DNA of 64,000 nucleotides from Marinagarivorans cellulosilyticus (GCF_021655555.1 NZ_AP023086.1:2262685-2326684); one strand, 5' to 3'. Positions 23,158-33,533 are shown, counted from the stretch's first letter. Notes: a model not told the origin generated them from the sequence alone. Made by a program: numbers and translations.

Positions 23158-26100
23158 TTAATATTCCATCATTAGTTCTTCAAACCCTGCTTGCCTAACG
23201 GGTAAGTACACTTCAAGCATACCGGGCGAAAGCTCGCCAAGTTCATTAATGTGCACAAAGTCGTGCGAGCGTGGCCAGCTGTCGATTATTGAGCCGTCAG
23301 GTAACTTTAAGCGGCCAATACTGCCGGGCTCGGTTAAACCGAGTTGCTCGGGGTTATGGCAGCCGCCACAGGTTAAACCGCTCGCGCGCGCGAGTACTTG
23401 CTCTACTTCCAGTGGTGAACCATCGGCGTTTCGGCGGCCTTCTATAGCGAACATCATCTCGTTACCGAAGGGTGAACCTAATTGACCACCGAAGTGCATA
23501 CGGTAGTCATTTTCTTGCAGTTCTGGCCCACCGGCATGACTTTGCCCGTGGTTAAATTGCTCGGCTGTAGTGAGCTTTAGCTCGCCAAAGCTTTCGGAGG
23601 TTAAATCATCAATTGCTTGCCAGAATGTATTTTGAAAATCCATAGCGGCAAAAGCCAAAGGTGATCCGCTAAAGGGCAGGTTAGGGTTAAAGAGTTCGCC
23701 GAAGGGGTTTTCTTTAACGCTTACGGTCTCGGCATAAATTGCACAACCATTAGCCGCACAGGTATCTACCAGTTTATGTTCTTTTAGTAACCATTCGCCG
23801 CCAACAAACTGGTTGGTGCGAATTTGGCCGCTTTCTTCAAAGAAGTGCTCCGGTGATAAAATAGCGTAAGGGTCGAATTCGCTACCCATAACAAATTCGA
23901 CAATGCGATGTGCTTTTTCTTGTTCCGGCAGTTGCGCCACATCTTGCCAAAATTGAACCGACGGTGCGCAGCCATGAATATCCCCAGGTGTTGGGTTGGG
24001 TACGCGCGCTTCTAAATTTAGAAATTTACGCGTTTCCATATTATCTTGCAGGGCGAATACTAAGCGGTGTTCGCCGCAGTCTTGCCAGTTTTCTTTGCGT
24101 AAATCGAAGCGATTAACGATGGCGGTTAAGCGGTAGCGGTCCATTTCGACTTGGGTGGCAAAGTCGTCGAAAAAAGCGATATCCGTTTCTGGCCTGTCGC
24201 ACACAATGGGGAAGCCATTAATTTCGCCGGTGCAGAAAAACGGTAAGCCAAATACCGAGTTAGAACGTTGCGAATCCCATAGCTGGCGGAACAATTGCAC
24301 CGCTGGATCTGGGGCAAAGGGTTGCGGTGCAACTTCGGCTAAGCGCATAAAGGCGCTGTGTAAGGTAATGCCGGTTTGGGCTAATACAGCGGGGTCGTTG
24401 ATAATGACATTGTCAAAACCTACTGCACTGGCACTGCCTTGTGGGCTGATTACTATTTCGAACCAGTTGCTGGAAATATCGCTGTCCATGAAGTGGATAC
24501 GTACAGGAATACGGAAAGTACGCAGGCGCTCTTCTGGGCGGATGTGAATGATTAATCGATTGAAATTATTAAAAATATCAACCTTCTCTTGATCTGAAAA
24601 TTCGCCGATTTCAGCTTGTCTTTCTTGGTGCGGAAATAGGCTGCTGCTTTCAGGGATTGGCAAAAGCGCGCTTAAATCAATTTCGTGTTCTTGTTGCTCG
24701 GGTGGGAATTCAGGCGAGGGCTCCGCAATGTGACGTAAGCGAATAGGACTGTTAACCACTTGCGCTGAGCTGACTGGGCAGCCTTCACGTTCGGGGTCCC
24801 CTTGTTCCATCGGCACAGCATGTGGTGTATTGGCACATTGGTCGTGCTCATTGGGAACGTTGTCGCTATCGTCGTCGCCCCATGGATCAAGGCACTCAAT
24901 AGGATTCATCATGTCGGGTGTTTCGAAACATTGTTCGCTAGGGGGAAAAGAGTCTAATTGCGAAACACTGCAGCCCCACTCAGCGTCGTTAGGCCCGTTT
25001 ACTGGCCACACGAACTCGCCAAAAGGTGTATTAGGGCAGCGGTCATCAATATTTGGGACGTTGTCGACATCATCATCGCGCATTTCTTTTTCAAGTGCGC
25101 AGCCCAAATTAGAGTTACGTTTGCCGTTTTCATCAAACTCTTGGTGATCTATATTGGCAAACGGACCGAAATTGTTACCCGCTGAATGGGGGCAGCGATC
25201 TAGCTCGTTCTGCACGCCATCCATATCCGCATCAAAATCATGATCGGCGCAGCCATTGGATTGCCAAAAGCCAAAGGCTTGCGGGCAAAGGTCTTCCCCG
25301 TTTATCACTTTGTCGCCATCGCTATCGAGCCTATCCCAATCGTTACAGCCTTCGCCATCTAAAAAGGCAGAACCGTTGCTCATGGGGCAGCGATCTTTAC
25401 CGTTAATGATACCGTCGCTATCGTCATCTTTTAGGTCAGATATGAAGCAACCGCGTTCTTCAGTTTCAATGCCGTAGTTGCCATCCATAGGGCGGCGGGT
25501 GTAGGCGCATTTGTCGTCAAAATCGTGAACCTGATCGTTATCTTTATCTTCCCATATACCGTCTAAAGACCGAGTGTTGGAATCGGTTCGTCGTGTTGTG
25601 AATTTTGTGGGGCAGCCGTTGTGGATCAGTAAGCCCGCTTCTTCTGGGCAGGCGTCCAGATGGCGTGGAATACCGTCGATAAATGGACCGTTTGAGAACT
25701 CAGTGTCAAACAGTGCCGTGTGATAATCTTCATCCACAGCATTACAACCAAAAGCTGTCAGTAACTCCTTTTCGGAACCGTTGTGTAAAAAGGTGCCGTC
25801 GCATTGGCCCCATTGGTTCAGTACCCCATCTTGGTCGTCATCGCGTTGGTTGTATTGTTGTGTTGCTGTACAACCATTCTCATCAATAACGTGGCCGAGT
25901 GGTGTGGCGGGGCATTGGTCATCCATGCCGGGTATGCCATCTTGATCAATGTCTTCGTATTGAAAGTGAGGCTTGTCATTAACGGTAGTTAGGCAGCCGT
26001 TTGGCCCCAGAAGGTCGTTTATCCAGCTTGCGATATCCTGTGGAGTAAGAGGGCAATGATCTTGTTCGTTAGGGATGTGATCACCGTCGTAATCAAAGAA

Positions 26101-28095
26101 GTCACCAGTGAAGTTGTCGTCTAAGCAGCCGTTAAATAACTTAATGCCGAACTCTTCTGGGCATACATCTAAACCGTTAATAATGCCGTCTTTGTCGTTG
26201 TCTTTAAGCTGCAGTGCTGTACACCCATGTTGAGTCCACATCCCTATTCCGTCTGAATTCTGCCAATACAATTCTGGGTTAGGGAAGCTGCTAGAGCAAA
26301 GGCTAGAGCCGTTTTCGATTCCGTCACCGCTCGCTTGTTCATCGTAAGTCGAGCAGCCGGATTCATTCACGACAAAATCTTCATCAGCGTAAAATTCAGC
26401 GCCAACTGGTTTAGCTGCATTAGGGTGAATAGAGTATGGGCAGTCGTCCTGTATGTCTGGAATGTCGTCGGCATCAAAGTCGCCAAATTGTGGTTTACAG
26501 CCTTTTAACTCTACTAGGCCCATGCTGTTTGGGCACAGATCAAAGTCGTTGGGGATTCGGTCTCCGTCATTGTCTTCGCCTATAGCGCAGCCAAAATGAG
26601 TAACGACACGGTTAATAGGCGTGCCAGAACAAAGATCGAGAGAGTCTTGAATACCGTCTTGGTCTTCGTCTAATTGCTCTTCTGCGCAGCCATTGTTGTT
26701 AGTTATGCGGCCTTCAGCAGTGCCGGGGCAAAAATCTTCACCAGATGGAATGCCGTCACCGTCGAAATCGATTTGCTCATTACTGCACCCGTTGGGGTTG
26801 GCTATTGATGTTAGCGGAGTATTCGCACAGATATCGATACGGTTAACAACGCCGTCGTTGTCGTCATCGAGTTGCTGAATGCTGCAACCTGCAATATCGG
26901 CGGTTTCATTAGCTGGTGTTTGTGGACAAGCGTCTTCACCTGAGGGAATACCGTCACCATCAAAATCTATTTGACTATCAGCGCAGCCTTCTGCGTTGGG
27001 TTGAGTACTTACTGGCGTGTTAGAGCATTGGTCCGCGCCATTCAAAATACCATCGCCATCGTCGTCGAGCTGCTCATAGCTACAGCCTATGGCATCAGTA
27101 ATGGACAGTGGTAGGGTGTTGGGGCATTGGTCTAGGTTGTCTTCAATGCTATCACCGTCTGTGTCTATAAGTGGGCTATTGATCCAAAAGTGCGCGTGGC
27201 TAATTTCTGTCTCACCGGTGTTGTATGTCGTTTGACTGGAAACAGTGTGCTGCCCTGGTGTCAATTGCGCGAGTGAATATGGACTCCCGCCGCGAAAGTC
27301 GAAAGGGTAGTAGCCTTCTCTACGTAGGTACCTTTGCTCGAAATTAGGGTCGTCTAAATAAAATAACACTTGAGAGATATTATTTTGTCCGGTTACATCT
27401 ATAAAAATATACAGCTCATCTTCAGGTGAGAAGTCTGCATTGTTTAGTTTATTTCCTAATGTACGATCAGGGAGGTGGCTAAATGCAATAATAGCCTGCG
27501 CTGCGCTGCGTGTTGGGTCGCGAGGGAAGCTGTCTTCATTATTGTTAGTGCCGTCGCCATCGAGGTCCTTATCGCTGTTATCGCCTATTCCGTCTAAGTC
27601 AAGATCGTAAGCTTCATTTGGGTCGTCTGGGAATAAATCGTCGGCGTTTAGTATGCCATCGCCGTCGCGGTCGATATTCTCTTGTTCTGGGTCAACAACA
27701 AAACTGGCTTCATTAATTTCTGAACTGCCGTCTTTAAAGTACGTAATGGTTACGATGTTATGATTGCCTGCCGCTATCCCTGCTGTGCTAAACGGGGCGC
27801 CCCCCCTTAAATCATAAGGGGCATAATTTTCTCGACGGTAATGCCTGCCATTAAAGGTGGGGTCGTCCAAATAAAACAAAATTTTATCGACAGCTGCAAT
27901 ATTTGGTTCGTCTAAAAAAATATAGAGCTGCGCGGTATTGCTAAAAGTCATCGTCGCAATGGGCTCCGCTTCGCTCCTATCTGACTTTAGGCTATAAAGT
28001 AATTCTCCTGCATATGCTTGCGGGAGTAATACTGTGGTAGTTATGGCGGTTAAGCTTGCAGACAGCAAGGGCTTGATAAGGCGAGTAATATTCAT
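23158..28095 (-). CDS. Giant exported thrombospondin-type-3 repeat protein with a haem-binding C-terminus
   Basis: 1645 residues. I start it at MNITRLIK (AAGGA ribosome site), where a signal peptide ends near AYAG; the frame extends 18 codons further. Two related about 100-residue beta domains (near 30-130 and 200-310, each with FYLDDP..F...Y.RRE.Y.P(Y/F)D(L/F)RGG) flank a first calcium-type repeat. About twenty thrombospondin type 3 repeats (D-x-D-x-D-G-I-x-N-x-x-D-x-CP) follow to about residue 1120, each with paired cysteines and many Asp, so strongly acidic and presumably calcium-binding. The last 400 residues contain ALQDN/VNRFDLR-type sequence and one c-type haem motif CGGCH at 1576-1580. 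Function unknown; probably periplasmic or cell-surface electron carrier or binding protein. Confidence 0.8.
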   Translation of the reverse strand: MNITRLIKPLLSASLTAITTTVLLPQAYAGELLYSLKSDRSEAEPIATMTFSNTAQLYIFLDEPNIAAVDKILFYLDDPTFNGRHYRRENYAPYDLRGGAPFSTAGIAAGNHNIVTITYFKDGSSEINEASFVVDPEQENIDRDGDGILNADDLFPDDPNEAYDLDLDGIGDNSDKDLDGDGTNNNEDSFPRDPTRSAAQAIIAFSHLPDRTLGNKLNNADFSPEDELYIFIDVTGQNNISQVLFYLDDPNFEQRYLRREGYYPFDFRGGSPYSLAQLTPGQHTVSSQTTYNTGETEISHAHFWINSPLIDTDGDSIEDNLDQCPNTLPLSITDAIGCSYEQLDDDGDGILNGADQCSNTPVSTQPNAEGCADSQIDFDGDGIPSGEDACPQTPANETADIAGCSIQQLDDDNDGVVNRIDICANTPLTSIANPNGCSNEQIDFDGDGIPSGEDFCPGTAEGRITNNNGCAEEQLDEDQDGIQDSLDLCSGTPINRVVTHFGCAIGEDNDGDRIPNDFDLCPNSMGLVELKGCKPQFGDFDADDIPDIQDDCPYSIHPNAAKPVGAEFYADEDFVVNESGCSTYDEQASGDGIENGSSLCSSSFPNPELYWQNSDGIGMWTQHGCTALQLKDNDKDGIINGLDVCPEEFGIKLFNGCLDDNFTGDFFDYDGDHIPNEQDHCPLTPQDIASWINDLLGPNGCLTTVNDKPHFQYEDIDQDGIPGMDDQCPATPLGHVIDENGCTATQQYNQRDDDQDGVLNQWGQCDGTFLHNGSEKELLTAFGCNAVDEDYHTALFDTEFSNGPFIDGIPRHLDACPEEAGLLIHNGCPTKFTTRRTDSNTRSLDGIWEDKDNDQVHDFDDKCAYTRRPMDGNYGIETEERGCFISDLKDDDSDGIINGKDRCPMSNGSAFLDGEGCNDWDRLDSDGDKVINGEDLCPQAFGFWQSNGCADHDFDADMDGVQNELDRCPHSAGNNFGPFANIDHQEFDENGKRNSNLGCALEKEMRDDDVDNVPNIDDRCPNTPFGEFVWPVNGPNDAEWGCSVSQLDSFPPSEQCFETPDMMNPIECLDPWGDDDSDNVPNEHDQCANTPHAVPMEQGDPEREGCPVSSAQVVNSPIRLRHIAEPSPEFPPEQQEHEIDLSALLPIPESSSLFPHQERQAEIGEFSDQEKVDIFNNFNRLIIHIRPEERLRTFRIPVRIHFMDSDISSNWFEIVISPQGSASAVGFDNVIINDPAVLAQTGITLHSAFMRLAEVAPQPFAPDPAVQLFRQLWDSQRSNSVFGLPFFCTGEINGFPIVCDRPETDIAFFDDFATQVEMDRYRLTAIVNRFDLRKENWQDCGEHRLVFALQDNMETRKFLNLEARVPNPTPGDIHGCAPSVQFWQDVAQLPEQEKAHRIVEFVMGSEFDPYAILSPEHFFEESGQIRTNQFVGGEWLLKEHKLVDTCAANGCAIYAETVSVKENPFGELFNPNLPFSGSPLAFAAMDFQNTFWQAIDDLTSESFGELKLTTAEQFNHGQSHAGGPELQENDYRMHFGGQLGSPFGNEMMFAIEGRRNADGSPLEVEQVLARASGLTCGGCHNPEQLGLTEPGSIGRLKLPDGSIIDSWPRSHDFVHINELGELSPGMLEVYLPVRQAGFEELMMEY

Positions 28096-28770
28096 AAGTG
28101 AGTCCTTCTTATGAGGGCGGTCCAAGTTTTTGTTCAGCGTAGGGCTCATGTTGCACTTAATTATTAGTAGTTAGGTTAATGCGCAAGTATGAGTTTCCAC
28201 GTATTGTCATGTTAACAGAAAATGTTTACATGTAAAGATTTTGAGGGCCAATACTAAAAAGCCGTTAATCACTCTTTAGCCCCATTGGTAAGTTTTCCTC
28301 ATAACAAATAGAAGATAAAAATGAGAGCTTATATTCTTATCTTCTACTTTGTTAATTGTGCTGTTTTTAAGTCTTTTAGGGAGGGATGTTTAAATGCCTT
28401 GCAGGGCGAGCCTTTGGTCCAATTGCAGGCCTTTGTGGCTAAGCTTTTTTTTGAGTATTCATTGAATGGTTCGAGATCTAATCATAATTTGAATACCTTG
28501 TGGTTATTGAGCGCCTCTAATTGGTCGAAAATTGAGCTAACCTTAAAGGTGTAAAGCCACAAACGGGCTAAAAATGCGGGGTGTTTGGCACTAAGTGGCA
28601 TTGGGTTTGGTTTGGTGCTGTAGGCATGATTTACTTACTTAGCAAGTAAACAGTGGGTTTTATAGTCGGTAAAGTCGGCTGTTGCTGAAACTATTGCGTA
28701 TAGCGCTACAGAGAAGGCTTAAATATTACTGCTTGGGCTGGCTGGAATTCATTAACGATGTGGTTATTTC
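28096..28770. other. 675-bp intergenic region between divergent exported-protein genes
   Basis: It separates the TSP3-repeat gene (left, minus) from the metalloprotease lipoprotein gene (right, plus) and should hold both promoters. The clearest element is the palindrome at 28208-28232. A 77-codon frame at 28321-28554 is open but has no recognisable homology or strong ribosome site, so I do not call it. No repeat or RNA gene is seen. Confidence 0.5.
28208..28232. promoter_or_regulatory. 25-bp palindromic operator candidate
   Basis: CATGTTAACA, spacer GAAAA, TGTTTACATG: the arms match at 9 of 10 positions. It lies 113 bp upstream of the TSP3-repeat gene start. The sequence fits a dimeric repressor site, but I cannot name the regulator. 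Confidence 0.5.
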
Positions 28771-30498
28771 ATGATTAAAAAATATTATTTGCAGTATGGA
28801 TTTAAACCACTTGGTGCGTTTTGGTCGTCAATTATTCTAGCGGGGTTAACCGCTTGTGGCGGTGGTGGTGGCAGCCCTGCTCAGCCTACTATTATTGCAA
28901 GCAGCACAGCTTCGTTAAGCGCCAGTAGCTCGAACTCCAGTGTCGACTCTAACGCTAGTAGTGTGAGCAGTACAGCCGCAGCTAATGTGAGTTTGCAGGG
29001 GATGGTGACTTACGATTTGGTTAAGCCTACAGCCAACAATAATGGTCAAATTTATTTGGATTATGCTAATGCTCAAATTGCGCCGGCGCGGGGCGTTACT
29101 GTTGAGTTATTGGATAGCTTAAATAACGCTATTGCCTCTACGTCTACAGATAATAATGGTGAATACGCTTTTGTTGTGGCGCCAAACCGGGCGGTAAAAG
29201 TACGTGTAAAAGCACAGCTGGATGCCTCTAATTATTCTATCGCTGTAAAAGATAATACCCAAAATAACGCATTATATGTGCTTGATGGTAGCTTGGCAGG
29301 CTCGGGTAGTGCTGCAGAGCAAACGCGAAATTTGCACGCTAATTTGGGGTGGAATATTGTAAGCCAAGCCTATTCGTCTGAGCGCCAGTCTGCACCCTTT
29401 GCCATTTTAGATTCTTTGTACGACAGCCTAAATATGGTGCTAGCAGCCGATGTGACGGTTAATTTACCGCCTTTAGATGTTTTTTGGAGTGTTAATAATG
29501 TGGCGGTAAACGGAAGTTTTAGCGAGGGCAATATTGGCAGTTCTTTATATAGCACGGGCGCTTCAGCTATTTATATTTTGGGGCATGCCAATAACGACAC
29601 CGATGAATTTGACAACACTGTTGTGCAGCATGAATTTGGTCATTATATAGAAGACAAATTGTCGCGCAGTGAGAGCATTGGAGGGGTACATTACTTAGGG
29701 GCACCGGTCGATATGCGGGTGGCCTTTGGTGAGGGCTTTGGTAATGCGTTTGCCGCGATGAGTAGCGGAGAGCCCTTATATCTGGATACTTCTGGTGCTG
29801 GGCAGCAATCGGGGTTTGGTTTTAACATAGAAACCAATCGTTTTGGTGGTGGCTATTACAGTGAAGGCGCTATTCACAGCTTGCTATACGATTTGTTTGA
29901 TAGCGGTAACGAGAGTGGGGATAACATTAGTTTAGGTTTTACGCCCATTCTGGCAGCTTTACGCCACGACGATTACATTACCTTTGATGGTTATACCTCG
30001 ATTTATGCTTTCTCCAGCGTTTTAAAAAGCATCGTGCCCGAAAACGAGTCCCAAATTAACGAGCTGTTAATGGATCAGAATATAGTGGGTACAGGTATGT
30101 ATGGTGAGGGAGAAACGGCGACTGGCACGGTATCGTTCAGCTTGCCTATTTATCAGCGTTTGGCACTTGGGGAAACAATCGAAGCTTGTAGCAATAATAA
30201 TTTACAGGAATATAACGGGCTAGAGGTGCGACGCTACGTTTTATTGGAGGTGCCATCGACCGGGACGTATACCATTAGTGCTCAGCGCAAAAGCGGCATT
30301 CAGCCCAGCGATCCAGATTTTCAAATGCACCGTGAAGGGACTTGGGCGGGTGCAAGCGAAGGGCCTTCGGCAAATATAGAGAACTGGACAAAACGGTTGG
30401 AGCAAGGGGTTTATGCGTTGAACGTTTATGATGCCTTTAATACCGATGAAGATGATAGTACCGGCGGACTCGTCTGCTTTAATGTGACTCTTAACTAA
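28771..30498 (+). CDS. Metalloprotease-like lipoprotein
   Basis: A 575-residue outer-surface lipoprotein. The signal ends in the lipobox LTAC (Cys 29), followed by Gly-rich and Ser/Asn-rich linkers (about 30-70) typical of Cellvibrionaceae exported proteins. Residues about 75-150 form a carboxypeptidase-regulatory/CNA-B-like beta domain (GVTVELLDSLNNAIASTSTD). The catalytic-type zinc motif is HEFGH at 287-291, with FGEGFGN near 317 as a likely third ligand, so a gluzincin-like peptidase is probable. The C-terminal 150 residues look like a beta-sandwich pre-peptidase domain. It is followed after 10 nt by an exported partner. Confidence 0.7.
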   Translation: MIKKYYLQYGFKPLGAFWSSIILAGLTACGGGGGSPAQPTIIASSTASLSASSSNSSVDSNASSVSSTAAANVSLQGMVTYDLVKPTANNNGQIYLDYANAQIAPARGVTVELLDSLNNAIASTSTDNNGEYAFVVAPNRAVKVRVKAQLDASNYSIAVKDNTQNNALYVLDGSLAGSGSAAEQTRNLHANLGWNIVSQAYSSERQSAPFAILDSLYDSLNMVLAADVTVNLPPLDVFWSVNNVAVNGSFSEGNIGSSLYSTGASAIYILGHANNDTDEFDNTVVQHEFGHYIEDKLSRSESIGGVHYLGAPVDMRVAFGEGFGNAFAAMSSGEPLYLDTSGAGQQSGFGFNIETNRFGGGYYSEGAIHSLLYDLFDSGNESGDNISLGFTPILAALRHDDYITFDGYTSIYAFSSVLKSIVPENESQINELLMDQNIVGTGMYGEGETATGTVSFSLPIYQRLALGETIEACSNNNLQEYNGLEVRRYVLLEVPSTGTYTISAQRKSGIQPSDPDFQMHREGTWAGASEGPSANIENWTKRLEQGVYALNVYDAFNTDEDDSTGGLVCFNVTLN

Positions 30499-30508
30499 GG
30501 TGCCGGTT

Positions 30509-31045
30509 ATGTCGAAAATAACAACTAGGTTCTACTTTAAACTGCAGGTTGCATGTTTTTTTGCTGCTAGCGTTATGTGTGCACAAAGCCATGCGGCAGA
30601 AGTGGTTAACGGCCACAAAGTGGCTGCCCAGGTACAAGCTAAGGCTGCTTATGTTAAGCCTGGTGCGCCGGTTCGCTTGATGAGCCCTGCCGAATTCACC
30701 TTAGAAGAGGGCGATGCTCTTCCCCTTGAGGTCGAACTGAGTACGCAGCCGTTAGGGGAAACCGTAGTGAAGCTAAGCTCACAAAGTGGCTTGTTGCTGG
30801 CTGGGCAAACGCAGTATTCCTCGCAAGGCAAGTCGCGCATTGTTATGCCTTTATCAGTTACAGCTGAGGCTGCGGCGCTGGGCTACGTTCATATTTGGGT
30901 GGAGCATACCGGTGTTAGTGGTCAAAAAACGACGCGTGCGCTAGCTATTGCCCTTGATAGCCGGCCCAAACTATTGCCTCTACAATACAAGGCAAAGGTG
31001 GCAAAACCTTATGTGGAGATGCAAGCAACAGAGGTTATTCGTTAG
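30509..31045 (+). CDS. Exported protein, partner of the metalloprotease-like lipoprotein
   Basis: A 178-residue protein from ATG 30509 (a GTG nine bases upstream is in frame). A signal peptide ends around AQSHAAEV; the mature part (about 30-178) is beta-rich with no motif I recognise and no cysteines. It lies 10 nt after the metalloprotease-like gene, so it is almost certainly cotranscribed and may be a dedicated inhibitor, chaperone or anchoring partner (inference). A weak 8-bp AGCTGGCT/AGCCAGCT hairpin at 31149-31172 may end the unit. Confidence 0.55.
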   Translation: MSKITTRFYFKLQVACFFAASVMCAQSHAAEVVNGHKVAAQVQAKAAYVKPGAPVRLMSPAEFTLEEGDALPLEVELSTQPLGETVVKLSSQSGLLLAGQTQYSSQGKSRIVMPLSVTAEAAALGYVHIWVEHTGVSGQKTTRALAIALDSRPKLLPLQYKAKVAKPYVEMQATEVIR

Positions 31046-31237
31046 TTGTTATGTTGAGCAAGCGGCATACTTTGCCGTTTTAGCGTTGTTGCTTGCTGGG
31101 CGTCTTTATATCCTCCCCTGTCATATCTAGCCGGTTTGAGGGGCCTAGAGCTGGCTTTTACCCTAGCCAGCTATCTAAATTCATGAAATAGCCGTGATGC
31201 TTTGGTAGGCGAACCAAAAAGCCTATAGAATGCCGCC

Positions 31238-33436
31238 ATGGATATTACACACCTTACAGACTCACTCAACACTCCTCAGCGCGAAGCAGTATGCGCTAGC
31301 CCATGCCATCAATTGATTTTGGCTGGAGCTGGTAGCGGAAAAACGCGCGTTCTAGTGCATCGCATTGCATACCTTATACAGGTGCAAGGCGTAGCACCAA
31401 ACCAAATAATGGCGGTAACATTTACCAACAAGGCCGCGCGTGAAATGCGCGAGCGTTTACAGCAGTTGCTAGGAGATGTGGGTGGCCCAAATCGTTTCAG
31501 TGGTTTGTGGGTGGGCACTTTTCACGGTATTGCACACAGACTATTAAAGATGCACTGGCGTGAAGCCAAGTTACCAGAAAATTTTCAGATTCTCGACAGC
31601 GATGATCAGCTTCGGGTGATTAAGCGCGTTTACCAAGCTTTGCAAATTGATGAAAAGCGCTGGCCGCATCGTCAAGCACAATATTTTATTAACGGCAGCA
31701 AAGATGAAGGCCTGCGGGCGCAGCACATTCAAGATAGTCACGATCCCTATACGACCACAATGAAAATGATTTACAGCGCGTATGAGGAGGCTTGCCAAAA
31801 TAGTGGTTTAGTCGACTTTGCCGAGCTGCTGTTGCGCTCACACGAGTTGTGGCTGTCGTCCCCAGAATTGCTAAAACACTACCAAGACCGTTTTGTACAT
31901 TTGTTGGTGGACGAGTTTCAAGATACCAACAGTGTGCAGTATGCATGGTTGCGGGTGTTAGCGGGTAATGCCTGCTGGGTAACGGGTGTGGGGGATGACG
32001 ATCAGTCTATTTATGGTTGGCGTGGCGCAAAAATCGAAAACATTCAGCAGTTCGAAAAAGATTTTTCCAATACGGCGGTAACCAAGCTAGAGCAAAACTA
32101 CCGTTCGACCAATACCATATTAAGTGCTGCCAACGCGGTTATTCAAAATAATAATAGTCGGTTGGGCAAACAACTTTGGACCGAAGATGGTGATGGCGAC
32201 CCGATAGATTTGTATAGCGCTTTTAATGAGCAGGACGAAGCGCGTTATATTGCCGAATGTATTGAACAGTGGCAAAAAGAGGGTAACTCTTTAGCTTCTT
32301 CTGCGGTTTTGTACCGCTCTAATGCTCAATCACGCGTACTGGAAGAAACCTTCTTGCGCGAGGGCATCGCTTACCGGATTTATGGCGGGCAGCGCTTTTA
32401 TGAGCGCATGGAAATTAAAAATGCCTTAGCTTATGTACGCCTCGTATTAAATCGCCATGACGACCCCGCATTTGAGCGCGTAATTAATACCCCCACACGA
32501 GGCATTGGTGAAAAATCACTAGAGGCCTTGCGTTTGACCGCAAGAGAGCAAGGCTGCAGCCTATTTGATGCAGCCGCCGCTTTGCTCGCTAATAATGTAT
32601 TGCCCGCTCGTGCGGCTAACTGCATAAAAGCATTCTTGGCGTTGCTTGATGAATTGCAAGGTGGTATTGATAGTTTAGGATTGGCTGAGCAAGTTGAGTA
32701 TGTAATCAACGCCAGTGGTTTATATGAGTTCCATCAAAAGGAAAAAGGCGAGCGCGGGCAGGCCAGGATTGAAAACTTGCAAGAACTTGTAAACGCGTGT
32801 CGTGCGTTTAACGCCGAAGATGCAGATCGAGCTCCCATTGCCGAGTTCGTTGATAACGCAGCCTTAGGTTCTGGAGAGCAGCAGGCAGACGAGTATCAGG
32901 ATGCTGTGCAAATGATGACATTGCACAGTGCAAAGGGGCTTGAGTTCCCGCTGGTATTTATTGCTGGTGTGGAAGAGAATTTATTTCCACATAAAATGTC
33001 GGCCGATAGTGCCGAGGGCTTAGAAGAAGAGCGTCGGTTGTGTTATGTCGGCATTACACGCGCAATGAAAAAGCTCGTATTAACGCATGCAGAAAGCCGC
33101 CGTTTATACGGTTCGGAAACGTATAATCCGTTGTCGCGATTTATTCGTGAAATACCCGAAAAATGTATTCAAGAAGTTCGCTTAAAAGCCGTCGTTACTC
33201 GCCCTGCGAATGTCGCTAATGTGCGCAAAGATAACGCATTAAAAGCTGCATACAGTGATGAAGGTGATGGTGAGTTTAAGCTGGGGCAGCGTGTAGCCCA
33301 TGCTAAATTTGGCGAGGGGGTAATTTTGCAATTTGAAGGGCGCGGGCCTGGCGCTAGGGTAAATGTGGCTTTTACCGACGCTGGTAGTAAATGGCTGATG
33401 ATGCAATACGCAAAGCTTCAAGCCGTCGAGCGTTAA
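31238..33436 (+). CDS. uvrD: DNA helicase II
   Basis: A 732-residue superfamily 1 helicase, 3'-5', of mismatch and nucleotide-excision repair. Q motif LNTPQREAV, Walker A LAGAGSGKTRVL near 30, Walker B VDEFQDTN near 224, motif III GVGDDDQSIYGWRGA, motif IV QNYRST, motif V/VI LHSAKGLEFPLVFIAG and EERRLCYVGITRA, then a C-terminal basic tail with GQRVAHAKFGEGVI, the Tudor-like domain of UvrD rather than Rep. Full length. Confidence 0.97.
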   Translation: MDITHLTDSLNTPQREAVCASPCHQLILAGAGSGKTRVLVHRIAYLIQVQGVAPNQIMAVTFTNKAAREMRERLQQLLGDVGGPNRFSGLWVGTFHGIAHRLLKMHWREAKLPENFQILDSDDQLRVIKRVYQALQIDEKRWPHRQAQYFINGSKDEGLRAQHIQDSHDPYTTTMKMIYSAYEEACQNSGLVDFAELLLRSHELWLSSPELLKHYQDRFVHLLVDEFQDTNSVQYAWLRVLAGNACWVTGVGDDDQSIYGWRGAKIENIQQFEKDFSNTAVTKLEQNYRSTNTILSAANAVIQNNNSRLGKQLWTEDGDGDPIDLYSAFNEQDEARYIAECIEQWQKEGNSLASSAVLYRSNAQSRVLEETFLREGIAYRIYGGQRFYERMEIKNALAYVRLVLNRHDDPAFERVINTPTRGIGEKSLEALRLTAREQGCSLFDAAAALLANNVLPARAANCIKAFLALLDELQGGIDSLGLAEQVEYVINASGLYEFHQKEKGERGQARIENLQELVNACRAFNAEDADRAPIAEFVDNAALGSGEQQADEYQDAVQMMTLHSAKGLEFPLVFIAGVEENLFPHKMSADSAEGLEEERRLCYVGITRAMKKLVLTHAESRRLYGSETYNPLSRFIREIPEKCIQEVRLKAVVTRPANVANVRKDNALKAAYSDEGDGEFKLGQRVAHAKFGEGVILQFEGRGPGARVNVAFTDAGSKWLMMQYAKLQAVER

Positions 33437-33533
33437 GCGATATAGCGACAGAGTAAAACGGGCTTGTGTATTTTGGCGATGCTTTTAGTGTTTTTAAGTG
33501 CGTGCCAATATAAAAACTTAATAAGAATAATTT

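Noticed and set aside
23158..28095. Repeated DNA in the TSP3 region as a possible CRISPR or satellite
   Set aside because: The repeats are degenerate at the nucleotide level and in frame; they are protein repeats.
28321..28554. 77-codon open frame in the 675-bp intergenic region
   Set aside because: Weak ribosome site, no recognisable motif and no neighbour support; open frames of this size are expected by chance in AT-rich spacers.
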